A DNA stretch of 64,000 nucleotides from Gammaproteobacteria bacterium. Lineage in GTDB: Bacteria > Pseudomonadota > Gammaproteobacteria > Burkholderiales > Gallionellaceae. The notes below the pieces were generated by a model. That model did no database searches. It saw only the letters and a list, made by a program, of their open reading frames with translations, and had not been told where the DNA came from. Made by a program: the position numbers and the translations under genes. The stretch covers positions 1 to 64,000 of the forward strand of contig JAHJQE010000011.1 in NCBI GenBank assembly GCA_018819205.1, given 5' to 3'. Shown here one piece after another: positions 18,781 through 28,008 of the stretch. Numbering within the stretch: position 1 is the first letter of the stretch; each line of letters opens with the position of its first letter.

Positions 18781-19977
18781 ATGAGTCAACAGGAAATCCT
18801 CAATCAAATCAAGCGCGGCAGTGATGAGCTGCTGATCGAAGCGGAACTGGTCAAAAAGCTGGAGCAGAATCGCCCACTGCGGATCAAGGCTGGCTTCGAT
18901 CCCACCGCCCCAGATCTGCACCTCGGCCATACCGTGTTGCTGAACAAGATGCGTCAGTTGCAGGATCTGGGCCACCACGCCCTGTTCCTGATCGGCGACT
19001 TCACCGGCATGATCGGCGACCCCACCGGCAAGAATGCGACCCGTCCGCCTTTGACGCGCGAGCAGGTGCTCACCAATGCCGAGAGCTATAAAGACCAGGT
19101 GTTCAAGGTACTCGACCCAGCCAGGACCGAAGTCGTGTTCAACTCGACCTGGATGGACAAGTTCAGCGCGGTCGACCTTATCCGCTTGGCTGCGACGCAT
19201 ACCGTGGCGCAGATGCTGGAGCGTGATGATTTCGGCAAGCGCTACAAAGCCGGCCAGCCGATCGCCATCCACGAATTCGTCTACCCGCTGGTGCAGGGCT
19301 ACGACTCCGTCGCACTCAAGGCCGATCTGGAACTCGGCGGAACCGACCAGAAATTCAACCTGCTGATGGGGCGCGAATTGCAGCGGCACTATGGTCAGCC
19401 GGCGCAGTGCGTGCTCACCATGCCGCTGCTGGAAGGTCTGGATGGCGTGAACAAGATGTCCAAGTCGCTGGGCAACTACATCGGTGTCACCGACACACCG
19501 ACCGATATGTTCGGCAAGATCATGTCGGTCTCCGACGACCTGATGTGGCGCTATTACGATCTGCTCTCGTTCCGTAGCCTGGCGCAGATCGCCAATTTCA
19601 AGGAAGAAGTCGCACAGGGACGCAACCCGCGCGACATCAAGGTGATGCTGGCGCAGGAGATCGTGGCGCGCTTCCATACGCAGAAAGCCGCCGAAGATGC
19701 GCTGGCCGAATTCGAAGCGCGCTTCCAGAAAGGCGTACTGCCGGACGATATGCCCGAGATCTCCGTGCAGTCTAGCGACGGCAGCATCGGCATCGCCCAT
19801 CTGCTGAAACAGGCCGATCTGGTCGCCAGCACTTCCGAGGCGATCCGTATGGTTGGTCAGGGTGGCGTGAAGCTGGATGGCGAGAAGGTCAGCGATAAAG
19901 CCTTGCAGATCAAGGCCGGTGCGGTGGTCGTGGCGCAAGTCGGCAAGCGCAAATTCGGCCGGGTCACGGTCTTATAA
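18781..19977 (+). CDS. tyrS: Tyrosyl-tRNA synthetase (TyrRZ-like)
   Basis: 398 aa class I aminoacyl-tRNA synthetase. HIGH-type motif in [17 protein letters not shown] in [12 protein letters not shown], and a C-terminal S4 RNA-binding domain ([17 protein letters not shown]). The ATG giving [17 protein letters not shown] fits the family; the track ORF runs upstream into the divergent gene. Confidence 0.96.
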   Translation: MSQQEILNQIKRGSDELLIEAELVKKLEQNRPLRIKAGFDPTAPDLHLGHTVLLNKMRQLQDLGHHALFLIGDFTGMIGDPTGKNATRPPLTREQVLTNAESYKDQVFKVLDPARTEVVFNSTWMDKFSAVDLIRLAATHTVAQMLERDDFGKRYKAGQPIAIHEFVYPLVQGYDSVALKADLELGGTDQKFNLLMGRELQRHYGQPAQCVLTMPLLEGLDGVNKMSKSLGNYIGVTDTPTDMFGKIMSVSDDLMWRYYDLLSFRSLAQIANFKEEVAQGRNPRDIKVMLAQEIVARFHTQKAAEDALAEFEARFQKGVLPDDMPEISVQSSDGSIGIAHLLKQADLVASTSEAIRMVGQGGVKLDGEKVSDKALQIKAGAVVVAQVGKRKFGRVTVL

Positions 19978-19984
19978 ATACCGG

Positions 19985-20013
19985 TTGTGCACCGGGTGCG
20001 TCTTCGGTAGAAT
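19985..20013 (+). promoter_or_regulatory. Probable sigma-70 promoter of rpsU operon
   Basis: TTGTGC, 17-base spacer, TAGAAT, followed by CGCGCCC discriminator. The -35 matches three of six consensus bases. Confidence 0.6.
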
Positions 20014-20049
20014 CGCGCCCTCGAATTTTTGGTTAAAGGTAGTTTGTCC

Positions 20050-20262
20050 ATGACAACCGTACGTGTTAAAGAAAATGAGCCGTTCGAAGTAGCAATGCGC
20101 CGCTTCAAGCGTTCCGTAGAGAAGACCGGTCTGCTGACCGAACTGCGCGCCCGCGAGTTTTACGAGAAGCCCACAGCCGAGCGCAAGCGCAAGCTGGCCG
20201 CTGCCGTGAAGCGTCACTACAAGCGTCTGCGCAGCCAAACTCTGCCGCCGAAGATGTATTGA
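20050..20262 (+). CDS. rpsU: 30S ribosomal protein bS21
   Basis: 70 aa, exact family length, from ATG giving [22 protein letters not shown]. Highly basic with the [19 protein letters not shown] helix that contacts the anti-Shine-Dalgarno region of 16S rRNA. First gene of the macromolecular synthesis set with yqeY, dnaG and rpoD. Confidence 0.97.
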   Translation: MTTVRVKENEPFEVAMRRFKRSVEKTGLLTELRAREFYEKPTAERKRKLAAAVKRHYKRLRSQTLPPKMY

Positions 20263-20277
20263 TCCAGATTCACCCGG

Positions 20278-20309
20278 ACGCCGCAATCTTTCGGGGTTGC
20301 GGCGTTTTG
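20278..20309 (+). terminator. Terminator/attenuator after rpsU
   Basis: ACGCCGCAA / TTGCGGCGT stem with a 10-base loop and a TTTT run. Placed between rpsU and yqeY it probably lets ribosomal protein output exceed that of primase, as in the E. coli operon. Confidence 0.8.
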
Positions 20310-20331
20310 CTTTTGTTTTGAGGAGTAGAGC

Positions 20332-20778
20332 TTGAGCCTGAAACAGCAGATCACTGAAGACATGAAAACCGCGATGCGCGCCAAAGAGACGGCCCGCCTC
20401 GGTGCAATCCGTCTACTGCTTGCCGCCATGAAGCAGAAAGAAGTCGACGAGCGCGTCGAACTGAACGATGCGGATGTGCTGGCTATCATCGACAAGATGC
20501 TCAAGCAGCGCCGTGACTCTATTACCCAATATGAAGCAGCAGGCAGGCAAGAATTGGCGGATGTCGAGAAGTTCGAGATTTCCGTGCTGCAAACCTATAT
20601 GCCGCAACAGATGAGCGAAGCGGAAGTCGCTACGGCTATCGCGCAGGCGGTTGCCGCATCCGGTGCTTCCGGTGTGCAGGACATGGGTAAAGTGATGGCC
20701 ATCCTCAAGCCGCAACTGGCAGGGCGTGCTGATCTGGGCAGAGTGTCCGGGCAGGTCAAGGCTGCGCTGTCCAAGTAA
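20332..20778 (+). CDS. YqeY (GatB/YqeY-domain) protein
   Basis: 148 aa GatB/YqeY-domain protein: MSLKQQITEDMKTAMRAKETARLGAIRLLLAAMKQKE and EISVLQTYMPQQMSEAEV are characteristic. It resembles the tRNA-binding tail of GatB but its cellular role is not established. Starts with TTG, supported by an AGGAG seven bases upstream. Conserved between rpsU and dnaG. Confidence 0.9.
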   Translation: MSLKQQITEDMKTAMRAKETARLGAIRLLLAAMKQKEVDERVELNDADVLAIIDKMLKQRRDSITQYEAAGRQELADVEKFEISVLQTYMPQQMSEAEVATAIAQAVAASGASGVQDMGKVMAILKPQLAGRADLGRVSGQVKAALSK

Positions 20779-20835
20779 TTCAGTTATTCCGGAGTTGTCC
20801 GGGATTCAGTGGTTCTCTTTCGAGCGGGGGCTGGA

Positions 20836-22569
20836 GTGATTCCAAAAAGTTTCATTCAGGATCTGCTCAACCGTCTCGACATCGTCGATGTCATTGATCG
20901 TTATGTACCGTTGAAGAAAGCAGGCGCAAACTACGTCGCCTGCTGCCCCTTCCACAACGAAAAATCCCCTTCATTCACTGTCAGCCAGAGCAAGCAGTTC
21001 TATCACTGCTTCGGATGCGGTGCACATGGCACTGCGATCGGCTTCGTCATGGAGCACACCGGCAGCGGCTTCGTCGAAGCGGTGGAAGACCTGGCCAACG
21101 GCATCGGTCTAGAAGTGCCACGAGAAGCCTCGAGTACGCCGCAGAAAAAAGTCGCTCCCGATCTGTACGAACTGATGCAGACAGCCACGCGCTACTACCG
21201 CGAGCAACTGAAGAACAATCCACGCGCGATCGATTACCTCAAGGGGCGCGGCCTCTCCGGCGAAGTCGCTGCACGTTTCGGTATCGGTTATTCGCCTGAT
21301 GATTGGCAGAATCTCAAAGCAGCCGTACCCAACTATCAGGATGCCTCGCTGGTCGAAACAGGTCTGGTGATCCAGGGCGAAGGCGGTAAACGTTACGACC
21401 GTTTCCGCGACCGCATCATGTTCCCAATTGTCAATGTGCGAGGCAATGTCATCGGTTTCGGCGGGCGTGTGCTGGACAAGGGGGAGCCCAAATACCTCAA
21501 CTCACCGGAGACCACGCTGTTCGAAAAGGGGCACGAACTCTACGGCCTGTTCCAGGCGCAGAAGGCCATTCGTGCCCAGCAGCGAGTGGTTGTGGTGGAA
21601 GGCTACATGGATGTAGTGGCGCTTGCTCAACATGGTGTGGAGTATGCCGTGGCCACGCTGGGCACGGCGACGACGCCGTTCCATGTGCAAAAGCTGATGC
21701 GCTTGTGTGATCAATTAGTATTCTGTTTCGACGGAGATCGTGCCGGACAGAAAGCTGCATGGCGCGCGTTGGAGAATGCTTTGCCGCAATTGCAGGATGG
21801 CAAGCGCATCGGCTTCCTGTTCCTGCCGGAAGAGCATGACCCCGATTCATACATTCGCGAATTCGGTACGGAAGCCTTCGAGCACGAACTGGATGATTCG
21901 TTGACGTTGTCCGGTTACCTGCTCCGTGAACTGTCTGCGCAAGTTGACCTGACCACGCAGGAAGGGAAAAGCGCGTTGGTGAAAAATGCACAGCCGCTGC
22001 TTACTGCCATCGCGGCACCGACCACAGCCTTGCTATTGCGTAAGCAAGTCGCGGCACTGGCCGGATTGGAGCAGGCGGAACTGGAGGCGCTGTGGTCTAT
22101 CAAGCCGGTCGCCGCGCCCAAACGTCCCGCGCCGCAAAAGGCCAAGCGCAATCAACCTTCATTGCTACGTCCAATGTTGCGCTGCCTGCTGATGAAGCCG
22201 GAGCTTGCCCGCAAGTTGCCGAGCGATTGGTCCACTGAAGGCGTTGAGGGCGCTGCCATTGCTGCATTGTCTGACTGGCTGCACGAAGGGGCGGACGAAG
22301 TCACGACTGCTGCACTGATCCAGCACTTCCAAGATACGCCTCACGCTGCAGTATTCGCTTCAGTACAAGGCGACATCATGCAGCTGGGAGAAGAGTACGA
22401 CATAGACTCGGATTTTATGGGCTTGGTGCGAAATATCCAGCGCATGGAAATAGAGAGCGAAATGGCCGCTTTGCTGGCGAAAGGCCTGTCAGGAATGAAT
22501 CAGGCTGAACGTGAAAGGCATGCGCAACTTAGTGAGGCACTGCAGCAATTAAAGGCCGAAGTGAGCTGA
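20836..22569 (+). CDS. dnaG: DNA primase
   Basis: 577 aa. CHC2 zinc ribbon (YVACCPFHNEKSPSF ... YHCFGCGAHG) at the N-terminus, TOPRIM domain with VVVVEGYMDVVAL and FCFDGDRAGQKAA in the middle, and a C-terminal DnaB-binding helical domain. It makes RNA primers at the fork. The chosen GTG (giving IPKSFIQDLLNRLDIVDVI) fits the family; the track start nine codons upstream is also GTG. A G-U containing hairpin (20784-20803) without T-run lies upstream. Confidence 0.95.
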   Translation: MIPKSFIQDLLNRLDIVDVIDRYVPLKKAGANYVACCPFHNEKSPSFTVSQSKQFYHCFGCGAHGTAIGFVMEHTGSGFVEAVEDLANGIGLEVPREASSTPQKKVAPDLYELMQTATRYYREQLKNNPRAIDYLKGRGLSGEVAARFGIGYSPDDWQNLKAAVPNYQDASLVETGLVIQGEGGKRYDRFRDRIMFPIVNVRGNVIGFGGRVLDKGEPKYLNSPETTLFEKGHELYGLFQAQKAIRAQQRVVVVEGYMDVVALAQHGVEYAVATLGTATTPFHVQKLMRLCDQLVFCFDGDRAGQKAAWRALENALPQLQDGKRIGFLFLPEEHDPDSYIREFGTEAFEHELDDSLTLSGYLLRELSAQVDLTTQEGKSALVKNAQPLLTAIAAPTTALLLRKQVAALAGLEQAELEALWSIKPVAAPKRPAPQKAKRNQPSLLRPMLRCLLMKPELARKLPSDWSTEGVEGAAIAALSDWLHEGADEVTTAALIQHFQDTPHAAVFASVQGDIMQLGEEYDIDSDFMGLVRNIQRMEIESEMAALLAKGLSGMNQAERERHAQLSEALQQLKAEVS

Positions 22570-22652
22570 AAACAGACGGTAGGCACGGTAATTGCATCCG
22601 GTCCTATGCGAGCTGCTTGAGGCTAACCTTCGGAAAAGTTGAATAAATCTGC

Positions 22653-22658
22653 TATAAT
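22653..22658 (+). promoter_or_regulatory. rpoD -10 element
   Basis: Perfect TATAAT followed by CCGCGCCC. The bases 17-18 upstream are a poor -35 (TTCGGA). It indicates that rpoD has its own promoter within the macromolecular synthesis cluster. Confidence 0.55.
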
Positions 22659-22723
22659 CCGCGCCCTTTTGGTGGTCGGTAAAACGACTGCCGGCTAAAT
22701 CAATTTAATTCTGGGAACCGAGC

Positions 22724-24763
22724 ATGGCGACTCAGCAAAAGAAAAAAACCACTACTCCGGCTAAGCAAGCCACACCTGTAGCCACAAGCGAGACAGCGAG
22801 TGCCGCGGCAAAAAACGCCGCCAAGAGCACAGCAGTCAAAGCCAAAGCAGCCGAAGCAACTGGCAAGCAGAGTGATAACTCGCAGGATATCGAAGAACGT
22901 CGCACGCGCCTGAAGGCGTTGATCCTGCTGGGTAAGGAGCGTGGCTACCTGACCTTCGCCGAGATCAACGACCATCTGCCTGACATGCTGGAAGTCGAGC
23001 AAGTTGAGGGCGTGGTCAGCATGATCAACGACATGGGCATCTCCGTGTGCGACGTCGCACCGGATAGCGAGTCGATGGTGATGAACGAAGTCGCACCACC
23101 CGTCGCCGACGAGGATGCCGCCGCCGAAGCTGAAGCCGCCATCTCCACGGTTGATTCCGAGTTCGGACGTACCACCGACCCCGTGCGCATGTACATGCGT
23201 GAGATGGGTGTGGTCAATCTGCTCACTCGTCAGGACGAGATCGAGATCGCCAAGCGTATCGAAGATGGTCTGAAGCACATGATCATGGCCATCTCCGCTT
23301 GCCCGGCGACGATCGCAGAGATTCTGCTGCTGGCCCAAAAGATCGCCAATGAAGAGATGAAGGTGGACGAACTGATCGACGGCTTTGTCGACGGTGAGGA
23401 TGAGGCCAAGATCGGCAAGGACGACGACAGCAGCGACAGCGATTCGAACGACGATTCCGAATCGGAAGACGAAGATTCCGATAGCGATGAAGAAGATGAA
23501 GAAGCACAGGCAGAAGCCGCAGCGGCTGTAGCGGCTGCCAATCTGGCCCAGCTGCGCGCAGACGCATTGGCTCGCTTCGCCGTGATCAGCGACCTGTTCA
23601 CCAAGATGGGCAAGGCTTACGAGAAGTTCGGCTATCGCAGCAAGCAATACGACAAGCTGCAGCAGCAGATCTCCGACGAACTGATGCAGTTCCGTTTCTC
23701 CGCCAAGCAAGTGGACGCCCTGTGCGACACCATGCGCAAGATGGTGGAAGATGTGCGTACCAGCGAACGCGCCATCCAAACGCTGTGCGTGACCAAATCG
23801 CACATGCCGCGCCCGCACTTCATCAAATCATTCCCGACTAATGAACTCAATCTGGAATGGGTGCATCGCGAGATCGCGGCCAAGAAACCATACAGTGAAA
23901 CGCTGTCGCGCCACGAAGCAGCTATCGTCGACCAGCAGAAACAGATGATCGCCCTGCAGCAGCGCGTGGGCATTCCCATCATCGATCTGAAAGAAATCAA
24001 CCGCCAGATGACCAACGGCGAAGCCAAGGCACGCCGCGCCAAGCGCGACATGATTGAGGCGAACTTGCGTCTGGTCATCTCCATCGCCAAAAAGTATACC
24101 AACCGCGGTCTGCAATTCCTCGATCTGATCCAGGAAGGCAACATCGGTCTGATGAAGGCGGTGGACAAGTTCGAATACCGTCGCGGCTACAAGTTCTCGA
24201 CCTATGCGACATGGTGGATCCGTCAGGCCATCACACGCTCCATCGCCGACCAGGCGCGCACCATCCGTATCCCGGTGCACATGATCGAGACCATCAACAA
24301 GATGAATCGCATTTCGCGCCAAATCATGCAGGAGACCGGGATTGAAGCTGATGCCGCAACTCTGGCCGAAAAGATGGAGATGCCGGAAGACAAGATCCGC
24401 AAGATCCTCAAGATCGCCAAGGAGCCCATCTCTATGGAAACGCCTGTGGGAGATGACGACGATTCGCATTTGGGAGACTTCATCGAAGACGGCAACTCGC
24501 TGGCTCCGATCGATGCTGCCGTGTTCGACAGTCTGCGCAACGTGACCAAGGACATCCTCGACAGCCTGACGCAACGCGAAGCCAAAGTGCTGCGCATGCG
24601 TTTCGGTATCGAGATGAACACCGATCACACGCTGGAAGAGGTCGGCAAACAGTTTGACGTCACCCGCGAACGTATCCGTCAGATCGAAGCCAAGGCCCTG
24701 CGTAAACTGCGCCATCCTTCGCGTTCCGAGAAACTGAAGAGCTTCCTCGACGGCGAAAGTTAA
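22724..24763 (+). CDS. rpoD: RNA polymerase primary sigma factor (sigma-70)
   Basis: 679 aa. Lys/Ala/Thr-rich N-terminus, region 1.1 ([27 protein letters not shown]), region 1.2 ([31 protein letters not shown]), a non-conserved region carrying a strongly acidic Asp/Ser/Glu tract (about 225-265), then region 2 ([41 protein letters not shown]), 3 and 4 ([27 protein letters not shown]). All core and -10/-35 contacts look intact. A CAU tRNA gene follows seven bases after the stop. Confidence 0.97.
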   Translation: MATQQKKKTTTPAKQATPVATSETASAAAKNAAKSTAVKAKAAEATGKQSDNSQDIEERRTRLKALILLGKERGYLTFAEINDHLPDMLEVEQVEGVVSMINDMGISVCDVAPDSESMVMNEVAPPVADEDAAAEAEAAISTVDSEFGRTTDPVRMYMREMGVVNLLTRQDEIEIAKRIEDGLKHMIMAISACPATIAEILLLAQKIANEEMKVDELIDGFVDGEDEAKIGKDDDSSDSDSNDDSESEDEDSDSDEEDEEAQAEAAAAVAAANLAQLRADALARFAVISDLFTKMGKAYEKFGYRSKQYDKLQQQISDELMQFRFSAKQVDALCDTMRKMVEDVRTSERAIQTLCVTKSHMPRPHFIKSFPTNELNLEWVHREIAAKKPYSETLSRHEAAIVDQQKQMIALQQRVGIPIIDLKEINRQMTNGEAKARRAKRDMIEANLRLVISIAKKYTNRGLQFLDLIQEGNIGLMKAVDKFEYRRGYKFSTYATWWIRQAITRSIADQARTIRIPVHMIETINKMNRISRQIMQETGIEADAATLAEKMEMPEDKIRKILKIAKEPISMETPVGDDDDSHLGDFIEDGNSLAPIDAAVFDSLRNVTKDILDSLTQREAKVLRMRFGIEMNTDHTLEEVGKQFDVTRERIRQIEAKALRKLRHPSRSEKLKSFLDGES

Positions 24764-24770
24764 GTGTCAC

Positions 24771-24847
24771 GGGCCCTTAGCTCAGTTGGTTAGAGCAGAG
24801 GACTCATAATCCTTTGGTCGACAGTTCAAGTCTGTCAGGGCCCACCA
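24771..24847 (+). tRNA. tRNA with CAU anticodon, probably tRNA-Ile2
   Basis: 77 nt with encoded CCA. Acceptor stem GGGCCCT/AGGGCCC, D-arm AGCTCAGTTGGTTAGAGC, anticodon loop CTCATAA, T-arm with GTTCAAGTC. The body and TTGGTC variable region resemble E. coli ileX (AUA-decoding, lysidine-modified by TilS) more than elongator tRNA-Met; these two cannot be fully separated by eye. Confidence 0.93.
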
Positions 24848-24850
24848 ATA

Positions 24851-24881
24851 AAAAAGCCTCGCACCATTGCGAGGCTTTTTC
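24851..24881. terminator. Bidirectional terminator after tRNA and lysR
   Basis: AAAAAGCCTCGC / GCGAGGCTTTTT stem with a six-base loop; T-run on both strands, serving the tRNA (plus) and the LysR gene (minus). Confidence 0.9.
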
Positions 24882-24898
24882 TTTGTGCGGATGCAAGT

Positions 24899-25804
24899 TC
24901 ATGCAAGTTTTAAAGCGTTCTCCACATGCTCCAGGAACGCGCGCGTCTTGCTGGGCAGGAAGCGTCGCATCGGCATCACGGCCCACGCGGTGACGGAGGG
25001 GAAGCACCAGTCAGGCAGCACGCGCACCAGTTTTTTTTTCCTCACATCTTCCTCCGCGAAAGGCATGGGCAGCATGCCGATGCCTGCGCCGTCCAATAGC
25101 AGTTGCTGGATGACGCTGATCGAATTGAGCGTCATGCGTCCGGGCGGGATGCCTTGCCATTCTTCCTTGCCGCGCAGTAATCGCCATGCCAGCGCTTGAC
25201 CGTTTTCTGCGCCCATGCGCAGTGCGGCGTGGTGTACCAGTTCATTTGGATGTTGCGGGGCGGGGTGCAGTGCCAGATAGATGGGGCTGGCATAGAGCCC
25301 GAGGTGTTGCTCGTCCAGTTTGCGTGCGACCAGTGTGGAATCGTTCGCGAGTTCACCCATGCGGATGGCGAGGTCGAAGCGTTCGCCGATCAGATCGACC
25401 AGGCGCGAACTCAAGTCCAACTCCAGCTCTATCTCAGGATACGCTTCGATGAAGGTGGCCAGCGCGCGTGACAGACTGCGTCGCGCATAATCTTCCGGCA
25501 TGGAGACGCGCAGTCTGCCGCGTGGTTGCACATCCTGACTGCGCACGAAATCCTGTGCGGTAACGACTTCTTCCGTGACACGTCGGCAGTGATCCAGAAA
25601 CGCCTGGCCGAATTCGGTAAGCGTCAGGCGGCGCGTGGTGCGGATCAACAGCTTCTGTCCCAGCGCTTCTTCCAGATTGCCCAAGCGGCGCGAGACGGTG
25701 GCTTTGGGCATGCCGAGTTGTTCGGCGGCGCGCACCAGACTGGCCTGTTCCGCGATGCTGGCGAACAGGATCATGTCATCGGCTGAAATATTAGTTTGTT
25801 CCAT
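24899..25804 (-). CDS. LysR-family transcriptional regulator
   Basis: 301 aa. N-terminal winged HTH (FASIAEQASLVRAAEQLGMPKATVSRRLGNLEEALGQKLLIRT) and a LysR effector domain starting about residue 92. Divergent from the pirin operon with an 89-base intergenic region carrying repeated GATAGTCT motifs that start six bases from its own start codon, so autoregulation and control of the pirin operon are likely (inference). The inducer is unknown; the target genes point to electrophile or redox stress. Confidence 0.9.
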   Translation of the reverse strand: MEQTNISADDMILFASIAEQASLVRAAEQLGMPKATVSRRLGNLEEALGQKLLIRTTRRLTLTEFGQAFLDHCRRVTEEVVTAQDFVRSQDVQPRGRLRVSMPEDYARRSLSRALATFIEAYPEIELELDLSSRLVDLIGERFDLAIRMGELANDSTLVARKLDEQHLGLYASPIYLALHPAPQHPNELVHHAALRMGAENGQALAWRLLRGKEEWQGIPPGRMTLNSISVIQQLLLDGAGIGMLPMPFAEEDVRKKKLVRVLPDWCFPSVTAWAVMPMRRFLPSKTRAFLEHVENALKLA

Positions 25805-25810
25805 TTGTGG

Positions 25811-25834
25811 GATAGTCTATCTCGATAGTCTGTC
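25811..25834. promoter_or_regulatory. Tandem operator-like repeats in lysR-pirin intergenic region
   Basis: GATAGTCTATC (perfect GATAG-T-CTATC dyad) is followed two bases later by GATAGTCTGTC (same with one change), a 13-bp direct periodicity; a TATC-TC-GATA dyad spans the junction. Candidate binding sites for the divergent LysR protein. Confidence 0.5.
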
Positions 25835-25893
25835 TTTATCTATTAATTTGGAACGCCTAATATGCTAGCACTTTAGTCAACTAAGGATGTGCC

Positions 25894-26760
25894 ATGAACA
25901 CGGCAACCCAAACAACCCTCAAGCAATCCCGCAGTATCGAACGTCTGGTGCAGGGCGTGGCGACATCGGACGGCGCGGGCGTCAGCCTGACGCGCGTACT
26001 GACCGGAAAACTGCAGCGACGCCTTGATCCATTCCTGATGCTGGATGCATTCGGCAGCGACGATCCTGACGATTACATCGCCGGTTTCCCCGACCATCCG
26101 CATCGCGGCTTCGAGACCATCACCTATATGTTGTCCGGGCGCATGCGCCACCGCGACAGTGCCGGACATGAAGGCCTGCTGGAGAACGGCGGCATGCAGT
26201 GGATGATCGCCGGGCGTGGTGCGATCCATTCCGAGATCCCGGAACAGGAAGACGGGCTGATGGAAGGTTTCCAGCTTTGGCTCAACCTGCCCGCTGCCAA
26301 CAAGATGGCAGCGCCCTGGTACAAGGATTTCTCGTCGGCAGAGATCCCGGAATACACCACAGCGGAAGGCGTGACCGTGCGCGTGATTGCAGGCGAGAGC
26401 AACGGTGTGGCGGGCGCGATGACTCGCGAAGTCACCGAGCCGGTCTATCTGGATATCCACATGCCGGCGGGTACGCAACTCTCCACCGCCTTGCCAGCCA
26501 CGCACAACGCATTCCTCTATGTCTATCGCGGCGCGGTGCAGGTCGGCAATGCGCAGGTGGATGCGCAACGCATGGGAATCATGAGCAATGAGCCCGATGC
26601 GGATGGCGTGACAATCCGCGCTGCAGGTGACGCGCGACTGATCCTGGTCGCAGGCAAACCGCTCAACGAACCCATCGTGCAATACGGCCCCTTCGTCATG
26701 AACACGCAGGAAGAGATCCATCAGGCGCTGGACGACTATCGCAGCGGCCGACTTGCCTGA
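25894..26760 (+). CDS. Pirin family protein (cupin)
   Basis: 288 aa bicupin. The metal-binding residues of pirin are present in PDHPHRGFETITYML and WMIAGRGAIHSEIP, the same His-x-His and His/Glu pattern that binds iron in characterised pirins, some of which have quercetinase activity. Function in bacteria varies. First gene of a putative stress operon with two YceI proteins, an OYE reductase and a glutaredoxin-like protein, under the divergent LysR. Confidence 0.92.
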   Translation: MNTATQTTLKQSRSIERLVQGVATSDGAGVSLTRVLTGKLQRRLDPFLMLDAFGSDDPDDYIAGFPDHPHRGFETITYMLSGRMRHRDSAGHEGLLENGGMQWMIAGRGAIHSEIPEQEDGLMEGFQLWLNLPAANKMAAPWYKDFSSAEIPEYTTAEGVTVRVIAGESNGVAGAMTREVTEPVYLDIHMPAGTQLSTALPATHNAFLYVYRGAVQVGNAQVDAQRMGIMSNEPDADGVTIRAAGDARLILVAGKPLNEPIVQYGPFVMNTQEEIHQALDDYRSGRLA

Positions 26761-26778
26761 ATACGCCGGCAGGTGAAC

Positions 26779-27357
26779 ATGATGAAAAGAATGATCACGA
26801 AATTGTCGATGGCGATGCTGCTGATGCACTTCGGTGTTGCGATTGCGGTCGAGTATCGCCAAGTGCAGACGAACGGAAGCGCGGTGATGTTCGGCTACAC
26901 CCAGATGGGTGTGTCTATGGAAGGCAAGTTCAGCAGATTCACTGCGCAACTCGCTTTCGATCCGGCCCAGTTGGATAAAGCACGGGCCAGCATCGAGATC
27001 GATATCGCCAGCATCGACACCGGTGTGGATGAGGCGAACGAGGAAGTAGTCGGCAAGCAATGGTTCGATACCCGAACCCATCCTACCGCGAGCTTCGTTT
27101 CCTCCGGCATGAAGTCGCTGGGCGGCGGCCGCTATGAGGCCAGCGGCAAACTCAGCATCAAAGGCCGGTCGCGTGATGTCGTCGTGCCTGTAACCTTCAC
27201 GGAAGACAGCGCACGTGGCCGATTCGACGGCGTGCTGAACATAAAACGTCTCGACTATGCCATCGGCGAAGGTATCTGGTCGGATGTAGGCACCGTCGCC
27301 AACGAGATACAGATCAAGTTCCATTTTGTCGTCACCGCAGCACCGAACAGGAAGTAA
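26779..27357 (+). CDS. YceI-family periplasmic protein (first copy)
   Basis: About 192 aa. Signal peptide MKRMITKLSMAMLLMHFGVAIA then a lipocalin-like YceI barrel: GSAVMFGYTQMGVSMEGKFSRF, KQWFDTRTHPTASFVSS and LSIKGRSRDVVVPVTF. YceI proteins bind polyprenyl or other amphiphilic molecules; the ligand here is unknown. Two adjacent ATGs (26779, 26782) and a GTG (26773) are possible starts. It differs clearly from the YceI copy that follows, so this is old divergence rather than recent duplication. Confidence 0.88.
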   Translation: MMKRMITKLSMAMLLMHFGVAIAVEYRQVQTNGSAVMFGYTQMGVSMEGKFSRFTAQLAFDPAQLDKARASIEIDIASIDTGVDEANEEVVGKQWFDTRTHPTASFVSSGMKSLGGGRYEASGKLSIKGRSRDVVVPVTFTEDSARGRFDGVLNIKRLDYAIGEGIWSDVGTVANEIQIKFHFVVTAAPNRK

Positions 27358-27383
27358 CCCTAACCCACGCAAAGGAGAACACC

Positions 27384-27950
27384 ATGAAGCGCACTCTGAC
27401 CACTATCATCGCAACCTTGTTCGCAACGACTGCCTATGCCGCCCCGGAGACCTACATGATCGAGCCTACGCACTCCATGCCTCGTTTCGAATACAGTCAC
27501 TTTGGCTATTCTGTTCAGCTCAGCCGATTCGATAAGATCTCCGGCTCGATCACGCTGGATCGTGCCAAACATAAAGGTTCGGTCGATGTGACCATCGATG
27601 CCACGTCCGTCAACACCGGCTCCGCCCTGTTCAACCAGCACATCCAGGCAGCCGATTTCTTCGATACCGAGATGTTTCCTACCATCACCTACAAGTCTAA
27701 CAAAGTGAAGTTCGATGGTGACAAAGTGATGTCGGTGGAAGGTGATCTGACAATCAAGGGCATCACCAAACCGGTCACGCTAACAGTGAACTCCTTCCTG
27801 TGCATGCCGCATCCGATGGTGAAAAAGGAAGCTTGCGGCGTGACGGCCACGGCAAAGGTTAAACGCTCCGACTTCGACATGGCCAAAAATGTACCTTATG
27901 TCGGTGACGAAGTGACGCTGACACTTCCGGTAGAGGCTATCAAGCAGTGA
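27384..27950 (+). CDS. YceI-family periplasmic protein (second copy)
   Basis: 188 aa with signal peptide MKRTLTTIIATLFATTAYA. YceI signature segments: YMIEPTHSMPRFEYSHFGYSVQLSRFDKISG, ADFFDTEMFPTITYKS, LTIKGITKPVTLTVN. It carries two cysteines (CMPH and EACG) that could form a periplasmic disulfide. Good AAAGGAGA ribosome site. Closer to classic E. coli YceI than its upstream neighbour. Confidence 0.92.
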   Translation: MKRTLTTIIATLFATTAYAAPETYMIEPTHSMPRFEYSHFGYSVQLSRFDKISGSITLDRAKHKGSVDVTIDATSVNTGSALFNQHIQAADFFDTEMFPTITYKSNKVKFDGDKVMSVEGDLTIKGITKPVTLTVNSFLCMPHPMVKKEACGVTATAKVKRSDFDMAKNVPYVGDEVTLTLPVEAIKQ

Positions 27951-28008
27951 TACACATTCCGCAGGTCGCAAGACCTGCGGGTAGTTGAAATAAACCTTAG
28001 GAACTGAA

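Noticed and set aside
20784-20803. Terminator between yqeY and dnaG
   Set aside because: ATTCCGGA/TCCGGGAT can form a G-U containing hairpin, but no T-run follows; it may be a processing site at most.
22700-23818. 372-aa minus-strand ORF across rpoD
   Set aside because: His/Leu/Val-rich antisense translation of rpoD without start signals. Similar long shadows over lpdA, tyrS, trpE, glpD and murF were dropped for the same reason.
26779-27950. Recent tandem duplication of yceI
   Set aside because: The two proteins share the fold and family motifs but differ throughout, so the pair is old or separately acquired.
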